Origin: Cunninghamia lanceolata
Lineage: Eukaryota; Streptophyta; Pinopsida; Cupressales; Cupressaceae
Length of the DNA: 64,000 nt
Assembly (NCBI GenBank): GCA_027924645.1
Contig: BSBN01000334.1
Span: forward strand, 682,001-746,000
Reading direction: 5' to 3'
The notes beneath the pieces are model-generated. The model made no database searches. It had not been told where the DNA came from and saw only the letters and a list, made by a program, of their open reading frames with translations. Of this stretch, positions 46,531-58,512 are shown piece after piece. A program made the translations under genes and the position numbers. Every line of letters starts with the position of its first letter. The stretch's first letter is position 1.

Positions 46531-47890
46531 CATCAGGAAACTTGAATGTCATTGGAGTGGTATCTTGCAATGGTGCTTTTGCCAATTGATCTACAATGAT
46601 CTGACCTTTGATAGCTTTCCTTTCCACATATTCTATGTCATACTCACTTAGTAGCATTACCCATTTTGCTAGGCAGCCTGTTAGGGCTGCTTTGCTTAAC
46701 AAGTATTTGAGTGGATCAATCTTTGCAATTAGCTTGATGGAATGTGCAAGCATGTAATGGTGTAGTTTTTGGGAAGCAAAAACCACAACAAGACAAGATC
46801 TTTCAATTTGAGAATATTGCAATTCATACCCCAACAATTGCGACTGATGTAGGAGATGGCCCTTTCCTTGACTTCATGGTCTTGCTGTGCTAAAAGGGTG
46901 CCAAGAGCTATTGGTGTTGCAAATATGTAAAGATATAGTGGCTTGCCTTGGATAGGTGGCATCAAGATAGGTGGATTCATGAGATATTCCTTTAGTTTGT
47001 GAAATCCTTCTTCACACTTCTCATCCCATCTAAATGGAATGTTCTTATGTAAGAGATGACTGAAAGGTTGACACTTGTCCACCAGTTGTGAGATAAACCA
47101 ACGGATTACTTGTAATTTTCCTTGTAAAGACCATAGTTGGGTGATGTTCCTTGGTGGTGGCATCTCCATGATAGCTTTGACTTTCCTGGGATCTACCTCA
47201 CTTCCATTTACTGGTACTATAAAACCCAAGAGTTTTGCTGGAGGTGACCCCAAATACACACTTTTTTGGATTCAATCAGACCTTGAATTGTTCCAGCCAT
47301 TGAAAGACCTTCTCTAGGACATCTAAGTGAGATTCCCTTGTAAGTGACTTGGCAAGGATGTCATCCACATAGTCTTCCATTGTTACATGCATCATGTCAT
47401 GGAAGACAGTAGTCATTGCCCTTTGGTATGTGGCTCTTGCGTTCTTCAACCCAAATGACATGACGTTCTAGTAGAAGGTACCCCATGGACAAGTGAATGC
47501 CATCTTATGCTGATCCGCTGGTGGTATTCTAGTTTGGTTGTATCGAGATAAACCATCCATAAGAGAGAGCATAGTGTGTCCAGCTGTCAAGTCTACGATG
47601 ATGTCAATGTTGGGCAACGAGAAATCATCTTTGCAACAAGCCTTGTTGAGGTCTCAAAAATCATTACACAATCTGACTCTGCCATCAGGTTTTGATACTG
47701 GTACAATGTTTGATACCCACTCCGGGTAATCAATTGCTCTAATGAATCCTACATCCAATAGCTTCTTGAGCTCCTCTTTGACTAGCAATGCGACATGTGG
47801 ATGCATTTTCCCAAGTTTTTGTTTAACAGGTTTAACTCTAGGATCTAGTGGTAGATGATGCAAGATCAAGTCTATATCTAACCCGGGCAT
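46376..47890 (-). pseudogene. Reverse transcriptase and RNase H of the Tat element
   Basis: RT starts around KEELKKLLDVGFIRAIDYPE, followed by VPVSKPDGRVRLCNDF, FGLKNARATYQRAM and the intact active-site box YVDD in MEDYVDDILAKS (about 47360). The connection and RNase H follow: GSEVDPRKVKAIMEMPPP, the palm-distal LYLYIFATPIALG, and YSQIERSCLVVVFASQKLHH. Four reading segments (47890-47654, 47461-47276, 47259-46729, 46837-46376) are separated by stops and shifts. Confidence 0.9.
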
Positions 47891-47917
47891 ATCTGCATAG
47901 GACCAAGCAAAGTTGAC

Positions 47918-48745
47918 CTATTTCTTTTTGAAGAAGGGTACAAATTTCATCTTTTCTGGTGGAGATAGAGACTTAGCAAAGTGTATGATCTTTGGGTTAC
48001 CTTCGGTGCCAATGTCAATAAGTTCTATAGGTTCTACCACAATTTGTGACTTCTCCTGATACATTTTGTTGGGGAGAGTGTCAAGCCTTCCATCATCTAG
48101 CACCTTAGGGAGGTTTTCACCATTAGATGCATCCTTTATTTTTACTTTTTTGGGATCTGACACCACCGTAGAGCAATTTTCACCATCAGATCCATTTTTG
48201 ATTTTTATGTTTTTGCAACTGGAAGGCTTGGCACCCTTTCCAAAATAAGCAATGGTATTGAGTTCTATGGCGAAGCTAGCTTTATGATCTCCCATGGGTA
48301 GGTGGTCTCTTAGTTCCATGTAATCAATGTAGGCATCATTGTTCTGGAACATGTCTAGTTGGGGGGTTCCTCGTAGATCCCAATCGATAAGCTTAGGATG
48401 TACCAGGGGGAGGGGATTGATATGTTGATTTGATTCAGTGGGTGTGATAGTAAGGATGGATATATGATCAAGATTGGGAGTAATAGGAATAAGGTTTATG
48501 ATGGTACTCTCTTCAAGATTGTTTATCATGTTAGAACTCTAACCTTCCTCATAAGTTGTACTCTTAGGGATGGGCAAATCACACTCTACTGGTCTAGGCC
48601 TTAGAGTTTGTCCCTCACGGTAGGGGCTATAGGTGCGAATGGTATCGATTCTTTTGTCCTCATAGGAATGTTCTGAAAGTTCATCCCATTCATACTCATT
48701 AGAATTTGTAGCACTATTCTCTTGGAGGTTCTGGATCTGTTCCAC
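47918..48745 (-). pseudogene. Protease-RT linker of the Tat polyprotein
   Basis: Two open segments (48745-48539 and 48529-47918), acidic and hydrophilic, with MEQIQNLQENSATNSNEYEW and LEESTIINLIPITPNLDHIS. Contains a tandem pair of K-I-K-[ND]-[GA]-S-[DN]-GEN segments (about 48120-48215). No catalytic domain. Typical of the long spacer before RT in Tat elements. Confidence 0.7.
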
Positions 48746-48808
48746 AAAACAAGCAGTAGCCTTAGATTTGCCTTTGTCATTGTCTTTGTATCCTAGCCCT
48801 CTTGTGTT

Positions 48809-49123
48809 TCAGGCTGAAGAGGATGAAGAGGGTTGAATGGGTTTAGTTATTCCTTCTTTTCTCAGACCGATGGGACCCTGTCCTTCATAGCCCATTCTGT
48901 GTAAGATAGACTGACCATGCCCATAGATTTCTATTGGGAGCTTTGGGTGTTTGTCTTGTGGTGTGTCATCTTCATCTATGTAAAGCCATTGCAGAATGTC
49001 TCTTTCTTTGCTTTCATCTGATAGGGTGCCCCATTTGACAAAGGGAGCTTTGGGAGGTTCAGGAGTAGTAGATGGTTTTGGGAAGGGTGTAGGTTGCTCA
49101 AAGGACTTTAGAGATAAAGGCAT
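48809..49123 (-). pseudogene. G-patch-like segment of the Tat polyprotein
   Basis: GHGQSILHRMGYEGQGPIGL matches the glycine pattern of a G-patch (RNA-binding) module, preceded by a Pro/Thr-rich stretch with an ILQWLYIDEDD motif. G-patches between protease and RT are known in some plant and retroviral polyproteins. Stops on both sides. Confidence 0.7.
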
Positions 49124-49345
49124 TTTGGCTACACTAAAGGAATGTTCAATGGAGTATTCTCCTACCCCTATTTCTTTGATCTTGACTTTTTGCTCTTTGG
49201 CCTTTGATGTGGAAGCTTGGGATCTAGGATCTTGCTGGGAGGTGGAAGATGTCGAAGCTCTATTATTAGGGATGCTGAAATATGGCTTTGATTGGATAGA
49301 GTTACAGTGTTGAAAAGGGTCAGGGTCACCTTGGATGGTGATCTC

Positions 49346-49672
49346 TCAGCCGTTGTGAGGGAACTTGATACCCTGATGATATGTGGAAGGCACAACTTTC
49401 ATGGCATGTATCCAAGATCTTCCTAGGAGAATGTTATAGGTGAGCTCCCTGTCAAGGACTTGGCAAACAATTTCTATCACTACTGGTCCAATTCTTAAAG
49501 GTAACACCACAGTTCCTTTGGTTGTTCGTTCTTCTTCATCATAGGATTTTAGCATGACCTTCTTTCTTGGATCCACTACATTTTTTGAGAACCCCAATGT
49601 AAGGACTAATTTAAGCATGCAAATGTTCAAACCTGCTCCTCCATAAATGAGAACCCTTTTGATGCGATGTTT
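49346..49672 (-). pseudogene. Aspartic protease of the Tat element, active site lost
   Basis: The active-site region reads RVLIYGGAGLNI (about 49640). The expected catalytic Asp (D-G/S-GA) is Tyr, a GAT to TAT change. The flap/C-terminal block ELTYNILLGRSWIHAMKVVP is present. Without the Asp the enzyme could not cleave the polyprotein. Confidence 0.8.
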
Positions 49673-49674
49673 AT

Positions 49675-51803
49675 TTATGAAGGCCTCAATATGTAATGAT
49701 GCGTTATGGGGTTGAGATACGAATAGATCATCTTGTTTAGTGAATGATAGGATGTTAGGTGAGGTAAGAGACCTACCATGGCTTGAAACTTCTCTTGGGC
49801 CAAGTTTGTGGGCACAGTGGTTTCCACTAGGGCTTTATCAAGAATCTCTTTGTGGCCTGGTGATAGACATAACAACTCTAATATGGATATATTGGCTAGA
49901 GTCTTTCGTAGTTGGTTAATGACACTGTACTTGTGGGGGGTAGATGGTGAGGATGATGACCTTGGAGGGAGTGTGTACAAAGTGACTTTCCCACTGCGGG
50001 CGGTGATATTGCAATCAGATTTTGTGTTGGAATCCGATTGTTTGTTAAACGTGATCACATTGATTTGTGGGATATGCTCTGATATGCAATTAACAGTGTA
50101 ATCAAATGACACGTTTGTGTAGTTAGCATCATTATTCCTATTATTTTGATTTTTCTGGTTGTTATTGTTGTTGCTATGAGGTTTCTGCTTGTCATGGTTA
50201 AGGAGCGGATCCTTGAATGTGACATGTGATTCGTTAGAGGGATGATATTTTGTGCCCATGCGGTTTTGATCTAGTAAGTCATGTATGACAGTTTTCAGGT
50301 GGATACAGTCATTAGTTGTAAGGCCTTTTCCCCTATGGTACTCACATAAATCAGTATCCTTCCACCAAGGAGGTTTGACTGCTAGTTCATAGTCGCTTGT
50401 GGCGGGAAGGGTGATCTCATTGTTTGCCAATAACTTTCTCAAAGCGGACTCATATGACTCCCCTAGTGGTGTAAATTTTCATCTAGGAGGATAGTTGTAC
50501 CATTGCTTCAGTTCATTTGATGAAGGTTTGCTCAGTGTTGCATTGTTTGATGCTCCTTTGAGATTGAAAATTGGTTGCTTAGGAGCTACTACTTTAGCAT
50601 CAACCACTCCATCGTTCATGATGTTCTTATTTTTGGCCTAGAATTTTGACTTATTCATGGTATAGTTTGAGTTAGGAGTGTCTTTGAACAATTTTATTTG
50701 TCCTTTCACGATCATAGCTTTTTCGATGAATAACCCCATCTCAATGACTTTTGTAAATGTGGTAGGGCATTGGATTTGAATTTGGTAGCTAAGATCGGGA
50801 TTGAGATTATGGACAAACATTTCAAGCATTTGTTTTTTTGGTATGTGATGAGGACATTTGTTGGCTAGTTGCCTCCATCTTTGTAAGAAAGCAATGAAGG
50901 ATTCACCACTCTTTTGTTTTGTGTTGCAAAGGTCAAGCATGGATACCTCATGTTCGATATTATACGAAAAATGCGTGACAAATTTGTTTACTAACTCATC
51001 AAAGGTATGGATACCTAGGGGGAGTCAAGAGAACCACTCCATGGCTTGCCCTCCTAAAGATCTAGGGAAGAGTCTCATGAGGAAAGTTTCATTATGGGCC
51101 ACCTTTAGACATGTGGCACTGAATTCTCTGATGTGGTCTCTAGGATCACCCTTTCCTCTATACTTTTCAAATTTTGGAACTTCAAATATAAGGGGAAAGG
51201 GGATCATTTTCAAGCTCTTATCGAAGGGATACGATAAGATATCTTCCAATGAATAGCATTTAGTGGGTGTCGCTATTTGGAGGTCCACTAATTGTTGTTG
51301 TAGGGTTTGAACTTGTTTTGTCAACATGTCTAGAGGTGTGGTTGAGTCTGTGCTTTTTTTGCCTTTGTCTGTGTCAAGGGTTCTTTCCTCATGTGTGCTC
51401 TCTTCATGAGTTCTTTCCTCTTCGGTTTCTTTCAATGCTGTGATGTCAAAGTCTTTGGGGAGTTTAACTCCTTGGATTGCTAGGTAGAGAAAGAACTTTG
51501 TAGGGTCTTGGTGGAGTAATTGTCCATTATTCGTTGAAATTTTCTATCTTGGAGGGCTTCTTCTAAGTCCTCGTGAGATATCTCCTCATCACTGTCATGA
51601 GGGGATACAATTCTGTCAGATGTTCTAGCCATTTCAAGTTGTTTTTGCCTTTGGGATCTAGTTAGTACCATGCAATGTGTTTTGGAATAGAGTGGGGTGA
51701 AATTAGAAGTTTTGGTAAGGTGTGTTTGGAGGTTGTAGTGAAGGGGATACTTGTGGTGATAAGGTTCAAACAAGGGCTTTCTTTGATCAATGATGTCAAA
51801 CAA
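49675..51803 (-). pseudogene. Gag region of the Tat element
   Basis: Starts near MVLTRSQRQKQLEMARTSDR (about 51670) after a short upstream extension. Capsid-type part: FPLIFEVPKFEKYRGKGDPR, DHIREFSATCLKVA and FPRSLGGQAMEWFS, the conserved plant gypsy gag core. Then SGESFIAFLQRWRQLANKCP (50940-50638). The last segment (50442-49675) includes W-W-K-D-x2-C-x3-H and a Asn-rich linker. Five stops or shifts split it. Confidence 0.88.
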
Positions 51804-52179
51804 GTCGGTCGATACAAAATGGTAGCCAAAAGTAAGGATGATTGGAATCCGATTACTTGGTAGAGACTAGTTTTGCACCAAAACACACTAGCGAAGTTTC
51901 AAGAGAGAAGGATGATAGATCCTGATAGTGGAGACTTACTAGGGATGCTTGAGTTTGATATGAAAAAAAATTAGCTTGTAGTAACCTAGTTTTGATAGTT
52001 GGATTTGCTTTTGGGAAGTTTTGGGTGAAATTTTGACAAGGTGATTTGGTGGAAAAGAGGGTACGTTGTGGAAATGAATGGGAGAAGTGACTGCACGGTT
52101 AATTTGATCTCAGAAACTGAAACAAGATTGAAATGGGTGCTCAAAAAGGTTAGTGTTTTTCTGACAAAATGTATGAAAG

Positions 52180-52435
52180 TGCTCACTGTGATAGATGCGT
52201 AGAAATAGATGCACAGGAACAGAGCATATATGCACGACAACAGAGGACAAATGCGCAGATCTAGTGAAAAGTAAATGTGCTAGAACAAAATATAAATGCA
52301 CAGCAACAGGAAGTATATGTGCAAGTCTGGTGAAAAATAAATGCACAGCAGAAATGTGTAAATGCGCAGTGGAAAGCAGATGCACCATAGGATGGAGCAA
52401 ATGCGCAGCAGAATGAAATAGATGTGCAGTTCTAC
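52180..52435. repeat. Motif array A in the Tat leader
   Basis: About eleven copies of [A/G]NATG[C/T][A/G]CAG (AAATGCGCAG, AGATGCACAG and similar), spaced about 20-30 bp and separated by variable AACAG/AGAG-type spacers. It lies in the untranslated leader between primer site and gag. Confidence 0.8.
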
Positions 52436-53604
52436 CTATTTTGCTTGATTTTGACTATTTTTGACTTTGGTAAAGGCACATTTTTCAATGTTTTGAATGT
52501 TTTTGGGTTCTTTGTCTGAATGTTTCATTTGCTTCTTTGATTATGGCAAGAAAGACATATCACACACAAAGAATATTTTCATGATTGTTTATTTTTTTGT
52601 ATTTTTTATTTTTGACAACAATGTAAGCATAATCCTAAGGTTGGCCAGGACATTATTCAATGAGTTCCAACTTGGTTTTTACACTAGCCACTTGCATAAG
52701 GGTGGATAGCTAATAGCTTGGTAGCACCAGCTCCCCTCCACGGCACTCACTTCTCATTCATACCAAGCTATAGTTCCTTCGAAGAGTTGAACTTTTCTAT
52801 CTCTACACCAAATGAGTGTACAACGTTGGACAGTTCTAGAGAATGTTTTCCTCCTGTGTCATCAAATAGGATATTTTGGCTTCTATAAACAATGGATATG
52901 TAGTAAGAGCAACCGTTTGAGTGGTTATACTTGTGGTAGCACTACTCTCCATTATGGAGTCTCCCTGCCTGCAAGGGTTGCACCTTGCAGGGTTTATGGG
53001 GAGGTTGGCTGTTGGTATAACTAATCCGCACTCATTACTTGAAGCTTTCACCTCAAACACAATTTATTTATAGTGGATCAGAAGAGCTTGGCGTTAGCTC
53101 ATTACCACTTAAGGTCATCTCGCTTGGAAGGAAGGAATTCCAAGGGCAGGCCTCTCTAAAGGAAACACATGTGAAATGATGATTCTGACATTTTGTTCAC
53201 CCAGTTAAGGGGAGACCATAGTCCTATCATCATTTCAAAGTCACAGAAAATAATGGTTCTTTCCTCCTAGTTAAAAAGAGAAAAACTAGATGAGTCACTC
53301 TACTTGGGCACACAAGAGTTGTTAACTTTGAAAAAGCTTTTGAAAGCAATTGTTCAATTTTAATCCTCCTATTTGGGACTATGTGCAAGTTGTGACACAA
53401 CAAGTACAAATTACTTCCCTCCTATTTAGAATCTAAGTGAAATTTGCATGAACAAGTTTTTATACTTCCTTTGTTATTTAGATCTAGATGAGAGTTAACC
53501 ATGCAACTATATGTCTAACTAGCTCTTAACTTGCAAGGTGGGTCTAAGAATATTCCTATAAATGATGTTAGCCTTAGAAATTTCTTGAGAAATAGCCTAA
53601 AAAC
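52436..53604 (-). other. Tat leader between the two motif arrays
   Basis: Non-coding leader of the element. No ORF with recognisable content. Holds several inverted short blocks but nothing I can name. Confidence 0.5.
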
Positions 53605-53865
53605 CCTAGCAGAATGGATGCACAGAAACAGATGCGTAGCTATAGAGAGTATATGAGCAGTAATAGTGAACAAATGCATAGATTTAACATATGCATAGTT
53701 ACAGAGAGTGTATGCACCATAATAGAGAACAGATGCACCGATCTGATAGATGCATTGAAACATAGAGTAAATGCACTACAACAATGAGTGGATGCACAAC
53801 TTTAATAGATGCATTGGAACAATGAATAAATGCGCTAGAATAGTGAGAGGATGCGCAGAAACCTC
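53605..53865. repeat. Motif array B in the Tat leader
   Basis: About twelve copies of the same ATGCRCAG/ATGCATAG-type motif as array A, again spaced about 20-30 bp, ending 75 bp before the primer-binding site. Confidence 0.8.
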
Positions 53866-53917
53866 CTATGTATAGATTCTAACACAAAAACTCAATTTTG
53901 AAGTTAAATTGGGACAA

Positions 53918-53941
53918 GGGCCCCATGGTGGGTGCCAGAAA
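53918..53941 (-). other. Primer-binding site of the Tat element
   Basis: Minus strand, directly after the 5' LTR: TTTCTGGCACCCACCATGGG. The TGGCACCCACC core is the usual kind of tRNA 3'-end complement. The tRNA was not identified. Confidence 0.75.
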
Positions 53942-55025
53942 TGTTATCAGAAAATGGGAACAATAGCATTAAACTATCAATAATCCAATAATCTCAATGA
54001 AATTAGAAATAGACAAGATCAAACACAAAAGGAACAATACCTTGCAAACCTCCTTTATTTCATAGCTTCCATTGGTCGCCTATCTCAATCGATCTCGTAT
54101 GTGAATAGAGCCCTCATAAGGTGCACTTTCTTGCTTTTCTCCAAGATGACAAAGGAGAACAGTTGTTGATAGGTTTGCAATGAAGAGGATCTTCTAAATG
54201 CAATAATAATGGTGATCTCAAGCTATGGGGAATTGGTGCCGAAGGTGCGCTGTGATTCCTGCAGAGTAAGTTTATAAAAGTTTGGATGATTCAAATGTAG
54301 GAATAGGGGTTGTATTTATAGATTTGTGAAAAAGAAGATCAATGGTGTAGAATGAATACGAAGATCAACAATAGAGGAAATTTGAGAGGATGTGAGCAAA
54401 TAGGGAGAGGACAAGTGTCCAAGCTCCTTCATGCATAAGAGGAGTTAACATAATAGATTGAAGAGTTAACTGAGATGATTGATCAGTTAATAGAATAGAT
54501 TGGGGAGATAAGTGGGCTGATTAGGGAGTCAACAGAATAGATTGAACAGTGAACCCAATTGAGTAATTAGTTAACTGTTTTGATTGATGAGTTAACTAAT
54601 TTGACTGGAGGATAAATAGGACATGTGGGTGAGGGGATATTAACTAATTAAATATTAAAATATTTAATTACATGTGCAATGGATTAATTGAATTATTTTT
54701 GGTATTAATTCAATTTTAGAGGAAATAGGACAATTTAAATAAATATTTGGATTTATTTAAATATAGAGAATGATTTGATATTTATGGATTTGAAGACTTT
54801 GGAATTTAGAAGAACAAATTAAATAATTTGGTATTATTTAATTTAGAATGATTTTAGAAGAATTTGGATGATTTAATTAAATAAATGATTTTATTTATTT
54901 TTTTTGGAGAAATATGAATCAAATAAATAAATTGATTTATTTAGTTATTGATAGAGGAATTTAAAATGAAATAAATATTTACAATATTTATTTAGCTAGA
55001 GTTGCGTCACTTTTAGGTGCATACA
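53942..55025 (-). repeat. 5' LTR of the Tat element
   Basis: 1,084 bp, TGTTATCAG...GTGCATACA, nearly collinear with the left LTR with scattered substitutions, so the insertion is relatively young. Confidence 0.95.
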
Positions 55026-57154
55026 ATAACTGTTCATTAAGGAACATTGAATATAGTCTGGACAGTTTCCTGCAAGACAGCAATAGCTCTCCAATCTAAC
55101 ATGCATCCGTTTTGGCCTGATATAATCTATAATAAGATTCCTTCAACAATACTATTTCTTTCTTTAATCTAGCATTTTCAGCTCTAGCTTGCCTTAGGAA
55201 GTAGCATCGTTCCATCCATTTGGCTAGCAAGGGAGGAATGTGAACTTGAAACCATTCCATCTTTGTAGGTTCAGTTTGAACCTCTTTTGATTCCATAGTT
55301 GGTTTAACATTAATTTCTTGTAAGTCTTGCTCCAGTTCCACAGTTCTGCTTATGGTCTTATTCAATTCAAGTTTTTTTTTCTCTTGCTCTTCTATAAATG
55401 TCTTAAGGCATTGTTCTAAATTAAAGGTGAGATTCTTGATCTATCAATCTTTTTTAGCTAAACTATCTAGAGAGTGCTTATCCCTTTGCTGTAATTGGGA
55501 TTACAACTCTCTAATGGTCTAGTCATTTTGTTCAAGAAGCTCTTTTTGTTCCTCTATCTCCTGTTGTTGTCTATTCAACTGTTCTTCATTCAACTGTATT
55601 TGATTCCTCAACTGCATAATTTCTGTGTTTAATCTCTCTATTTCTAGTGTCATAGTTTCACCTTTGTTATCCTCTGCATATGTAGAAAAGGGAGTAATAA
55701 AAACTTCTACTTCATTGCCAAATATATGTTCTTCATTAATTACCTCAGAGGGGCCTTGTTCTTTATTATCCACATTCTTTAAGGGAGATAGTTGTCTCTC
55801 CTTAAGTACTGCATCAACTCCTTGAATATTTTCTAGCTGCTAGAGTGAAGAAGTTGTTTCAATAGTCTCCAATTCTTGACCCTCTTCTTCTTCAACTAAG
55901 ACATAATTAGGCATCTAATGACTGGTTTTCTCTTGTCCTATTTTCCTATTTCCTTAGGGTTCTCCTTAGATGGGCTAATTGAGGGTCTAGATGCAGGAGG
56001 TTCATTACTTTCCACAGTCTAAGTTATATCTACACAAGTTTGGCATACATTTTCATCGGGCCGAGTCACTTTCTCACTGGGCTACCTGTCCTTTCTCTTT
56101 TTCTTAGGAATAGGTGGTAATTCATAGGAAGCAACACAACTAGGCTCATCAGCTAACCATTTACTTCTTCTCAAAGGGGTAGATTTTTGCATTTTTGTTT
56201 TGAGCCTCTTTTCCTTTTTACGGGGCTGAGTACCTTGCTCCTTTGAGTCTACTAAGTCCAATTTTCTCATTTTTCTGGGGTTTCAGGTACATTTTGTGAT
56301 TTGGGCCTTTCTTTAGGGTTTGGAGGGTTTGAAGGATTTTCCAACGCTTTGCTGCCAGGAGCTTGTCTGTCATCATGGGGTGCAGGGGAAAGTGCTCTTA
56401 TATTTTGGTCTTCCCTACCAGATGATTCACCTACCTCAAATTGTCTTAGATGTTCAGGGGTTTCAAATTTTTGCAAAAAAAATTTCCATTTCTCCTCTGG
56501 TTTCCTTTTTCTATGAAAATGATATTTGCAAATTAAATGTATAAGCCCATGATGCTTTAAAGGTCTAGACCCAATTTTGAAATATTCTATCATGCAGACA
56601 AGGGAATCATGAAGGAATGTAGGTATGTTAATTCTTAGTTTAGGGTTTTCCAAACCATGATGCAAATGAATGAGCAGCTAAAAAGGGGGACCAACTACTG
56701 TGGCACATTGTCCTTCATAGGTGAAATACTTAATAATCCATGCAACTGCCGTTCGCCATGATTCTGCAATGGACATTCTTTGAAATCCCTTATTTTGCCC
56801 TAAGGTACTGACAACTAATAATGGGTGAGGTTCCCCTTCCTGCGCAAAAAACTCTATCATTTTCTGATAGGAAATATTGGTAGTTTCAGACAAATTAATT
56901 CTTTCATTTCCAATACTAGATAATTTTGAGATGACTCAGGAACTTACCTTAAATTTCTTCCCATGCACAATTGACTGGCCATCTACAAAGTTCTCGATGA
57001 ATTTCTTGACCAGCTGTGCATGATGTCCCTCAAATTTCTTTATGAATTCTAGCCACCCTACTCTCTGAAACAGTTCTGAAATATTCCCCAATGCCAGTAG
57101 TTTATCCGATAAAACTGGCTCAGACTTGTGTTTGGCTCCTCCTATATTGCTCAA
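55026..57154 (-). pseudogene. N-terminal and central part of the split non-pol ORF
   Basis: Starts MSNIGGAKHKSEPVLSDKLL at 57154. A globular first part contains FQRVGWLEFIKKFEGHHAQL, resembling the opening domain of plant retroelement gag-like proteins. The next segment (56893-56678) has RMSIAESWRTAVAWIIKYFT. Then come 56665-56267 (Pro-rich end with SKALENPSNPPNPKERPK), a basic segment, and coiled coils at 55773-55519 and 55365-55096. About six stops separate the segments. It continues, past the Tat insertion, at 41480. No protease, RT or integrase, and the bounding LTRs were not found. Confidence 0.6.
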
Positions 57155-57676
57155 AGACTACTAAAATATCATGGCACCCAGAGTGGTAAAACTACTTAGG
57201 AAACTGATAGGAAGATTAAAGGAAATACAAGTTTTGAGGACACTTGGGCTTCGGTAATGTTAGTTTAGGATATTTGGATTTTTAGTAGTTAATCAAATAC
57301 TTTGCATGGGATAGAGTGAACGAGCTATCACCTTCTCTAATGAAGGAACAGTTCACACATTTGCTAAATTTGGAAAAGAGCATCCTAGGTGGCGGTACTA
57401 ACTAGTTTGAATGGAATGAATTTTATTATGATGTGATAATGGGGTGGTGAAATTTATTATGGTATGATGATGGGGTGGCTAAATTTTATTATGACGAAAG
57501 GTTGTCATAATAATGTTTATTTCCTTATGGTTGGAAATGTCAAACTCATGATGGCTTTTGCAGTGGATTGTGGAATGAATGGTGTGTTTTCAGTTAATAG
57601 GAACATTTACAGGGATGTCAATTACAAGTTTACAATGATGGAAGAAGATATCAACATAATGGATATGGGGAGTGCA
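57155..57676. other. Gene-free stretch
   Basis: Probably upstream part of the split element. The minus strand near 57175 reads ACCACTCTGGGTGCCATGAT, a possible primer-site region, but no LTR edge could be fixed. Short ATTTTATTATGAYG repeats at 57418-57495. Confidence 0.4.
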
Positions 57677-58010
57677 ACAAAGTTCTGGAGCATCGCTGAA
57701 AGATGTAGCTGGAATGCATGGACAAAGTTCTGGAGCATCACTAAAAGATGCAGCTGGAATGCAAGAACAAAGTTCTGGAGCATCGCTGAAAGATGTAGCC
57801 AGAATACAGGAACAAAGTTTTGGAGCATCGTTGAAAGATGCAGCTGGAATGTAGGAACAAAGTTCTGGAGCATCGCTGAAAGATGTAGCCAGAATACAGG
57901 AACAAAGTTCTGGAGCATCGCTGAAAGATGTAGTTGGAATGTAGGAACAAAGTTCTGGAGCATCGCTGAAAGATGCAGTCGGAATGCAGGAACAAAGTTC
58001 TGGAGACAAC
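57677..58010. repeat. 45-bp minisatellite, seven copies, codon phase
   Basis: ACAAAGTTCTGGAGCATCGC starts at 57677, 57722, 57767, 57812, 57857, 57902 and 57947, with a partial copy at 57992. The step is exactly 45 bp (15 codons), so five of the six frames tested stay open through it. The motif GAGCATC..GAAGATG..AGAAT also occurs singly at the 3' ends of both gypsy copies (20358 and 58020), so the array grew from the element's end. Confidence 0.95.
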
Positions 58011-58512
58011 AAGTTCTAGAGCATCATTGGAAGATGCGCTAGAATTTGTAATACTTCTTAAAAGATGAAACCCTACAAAATAGAGATGAAATTTAGGCAA
58101 GTATTAAGAAGAAAATATGAAGAATTGTTCCTAAATGCATATACACACATTCAAACATGAAATGATTTTATATTTATTTATTCATTTTGAGTCTAAAAGA
58201 TATTTATGGTATTGTTTCTACTGAAGCAGAATCAATACATTGAGTTTCTCCGTGTATTTCTACCAGTCAAGTAAATTCTTCTTTGTTGACAGGTTTATGG
58301 TAGATCCTGAGTCGATGTCCATTAACTATGAGGGTTCTTTAATCACCATCAATGGGTTTGAGTTGTACTGCTCCATTTAGGAATACCTCAGAAATCTTGT
58401 ATGGACCTAGCTAATGAGTTCTGTGTTTACCTTTTTGGTCCTTGTATCAAGAATCAAATAGCAGCACCCAATCTTTGGAATGGAATTCTCTTTCTTTGAT
58501 GTGTTTATCATG

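Larger units (their letters stand above)
41481..55025 (-). mobile_element. Complete Tat-lineage Ty3/gypsy retrotransposon with TSD
   Basis: LTRs at 41481-42563 and 53942-55025, flanked by ATAAC on both sides (41476-41480 and 55026-55030), a perfect 5-bp target duplication. Length 13,545 bp. Reading leftward: 5' LTR, primer-binding site, a 2-kb leader with two motif arrays, gag (51803-49675), protease, G-patch, RT, RNase H, a second archaeal-type RNase H, integrase, polypurine tract and 3' LTR. The extra RNase H before integrase and the large size mark the Tat branch. Most domains are split by stops or shifts, and the protease lacks its catalytic Asp. The element landed inside another element's ORF. 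Confidence 0.95.

Noticed and set aside
52180..53865. CRISPR-like array
   Set aside because: Motifs are short and degenerate with variable spacing, inside a plant retrotransposon leader.
57464..58042. 192-codon + strand ORF with 15-residue repeats as a gene
   Set aside because: The 45-bp period keeps frames open on both strands, and the sequence derives from a retrotransposon end. Annotated as a minisatellite.
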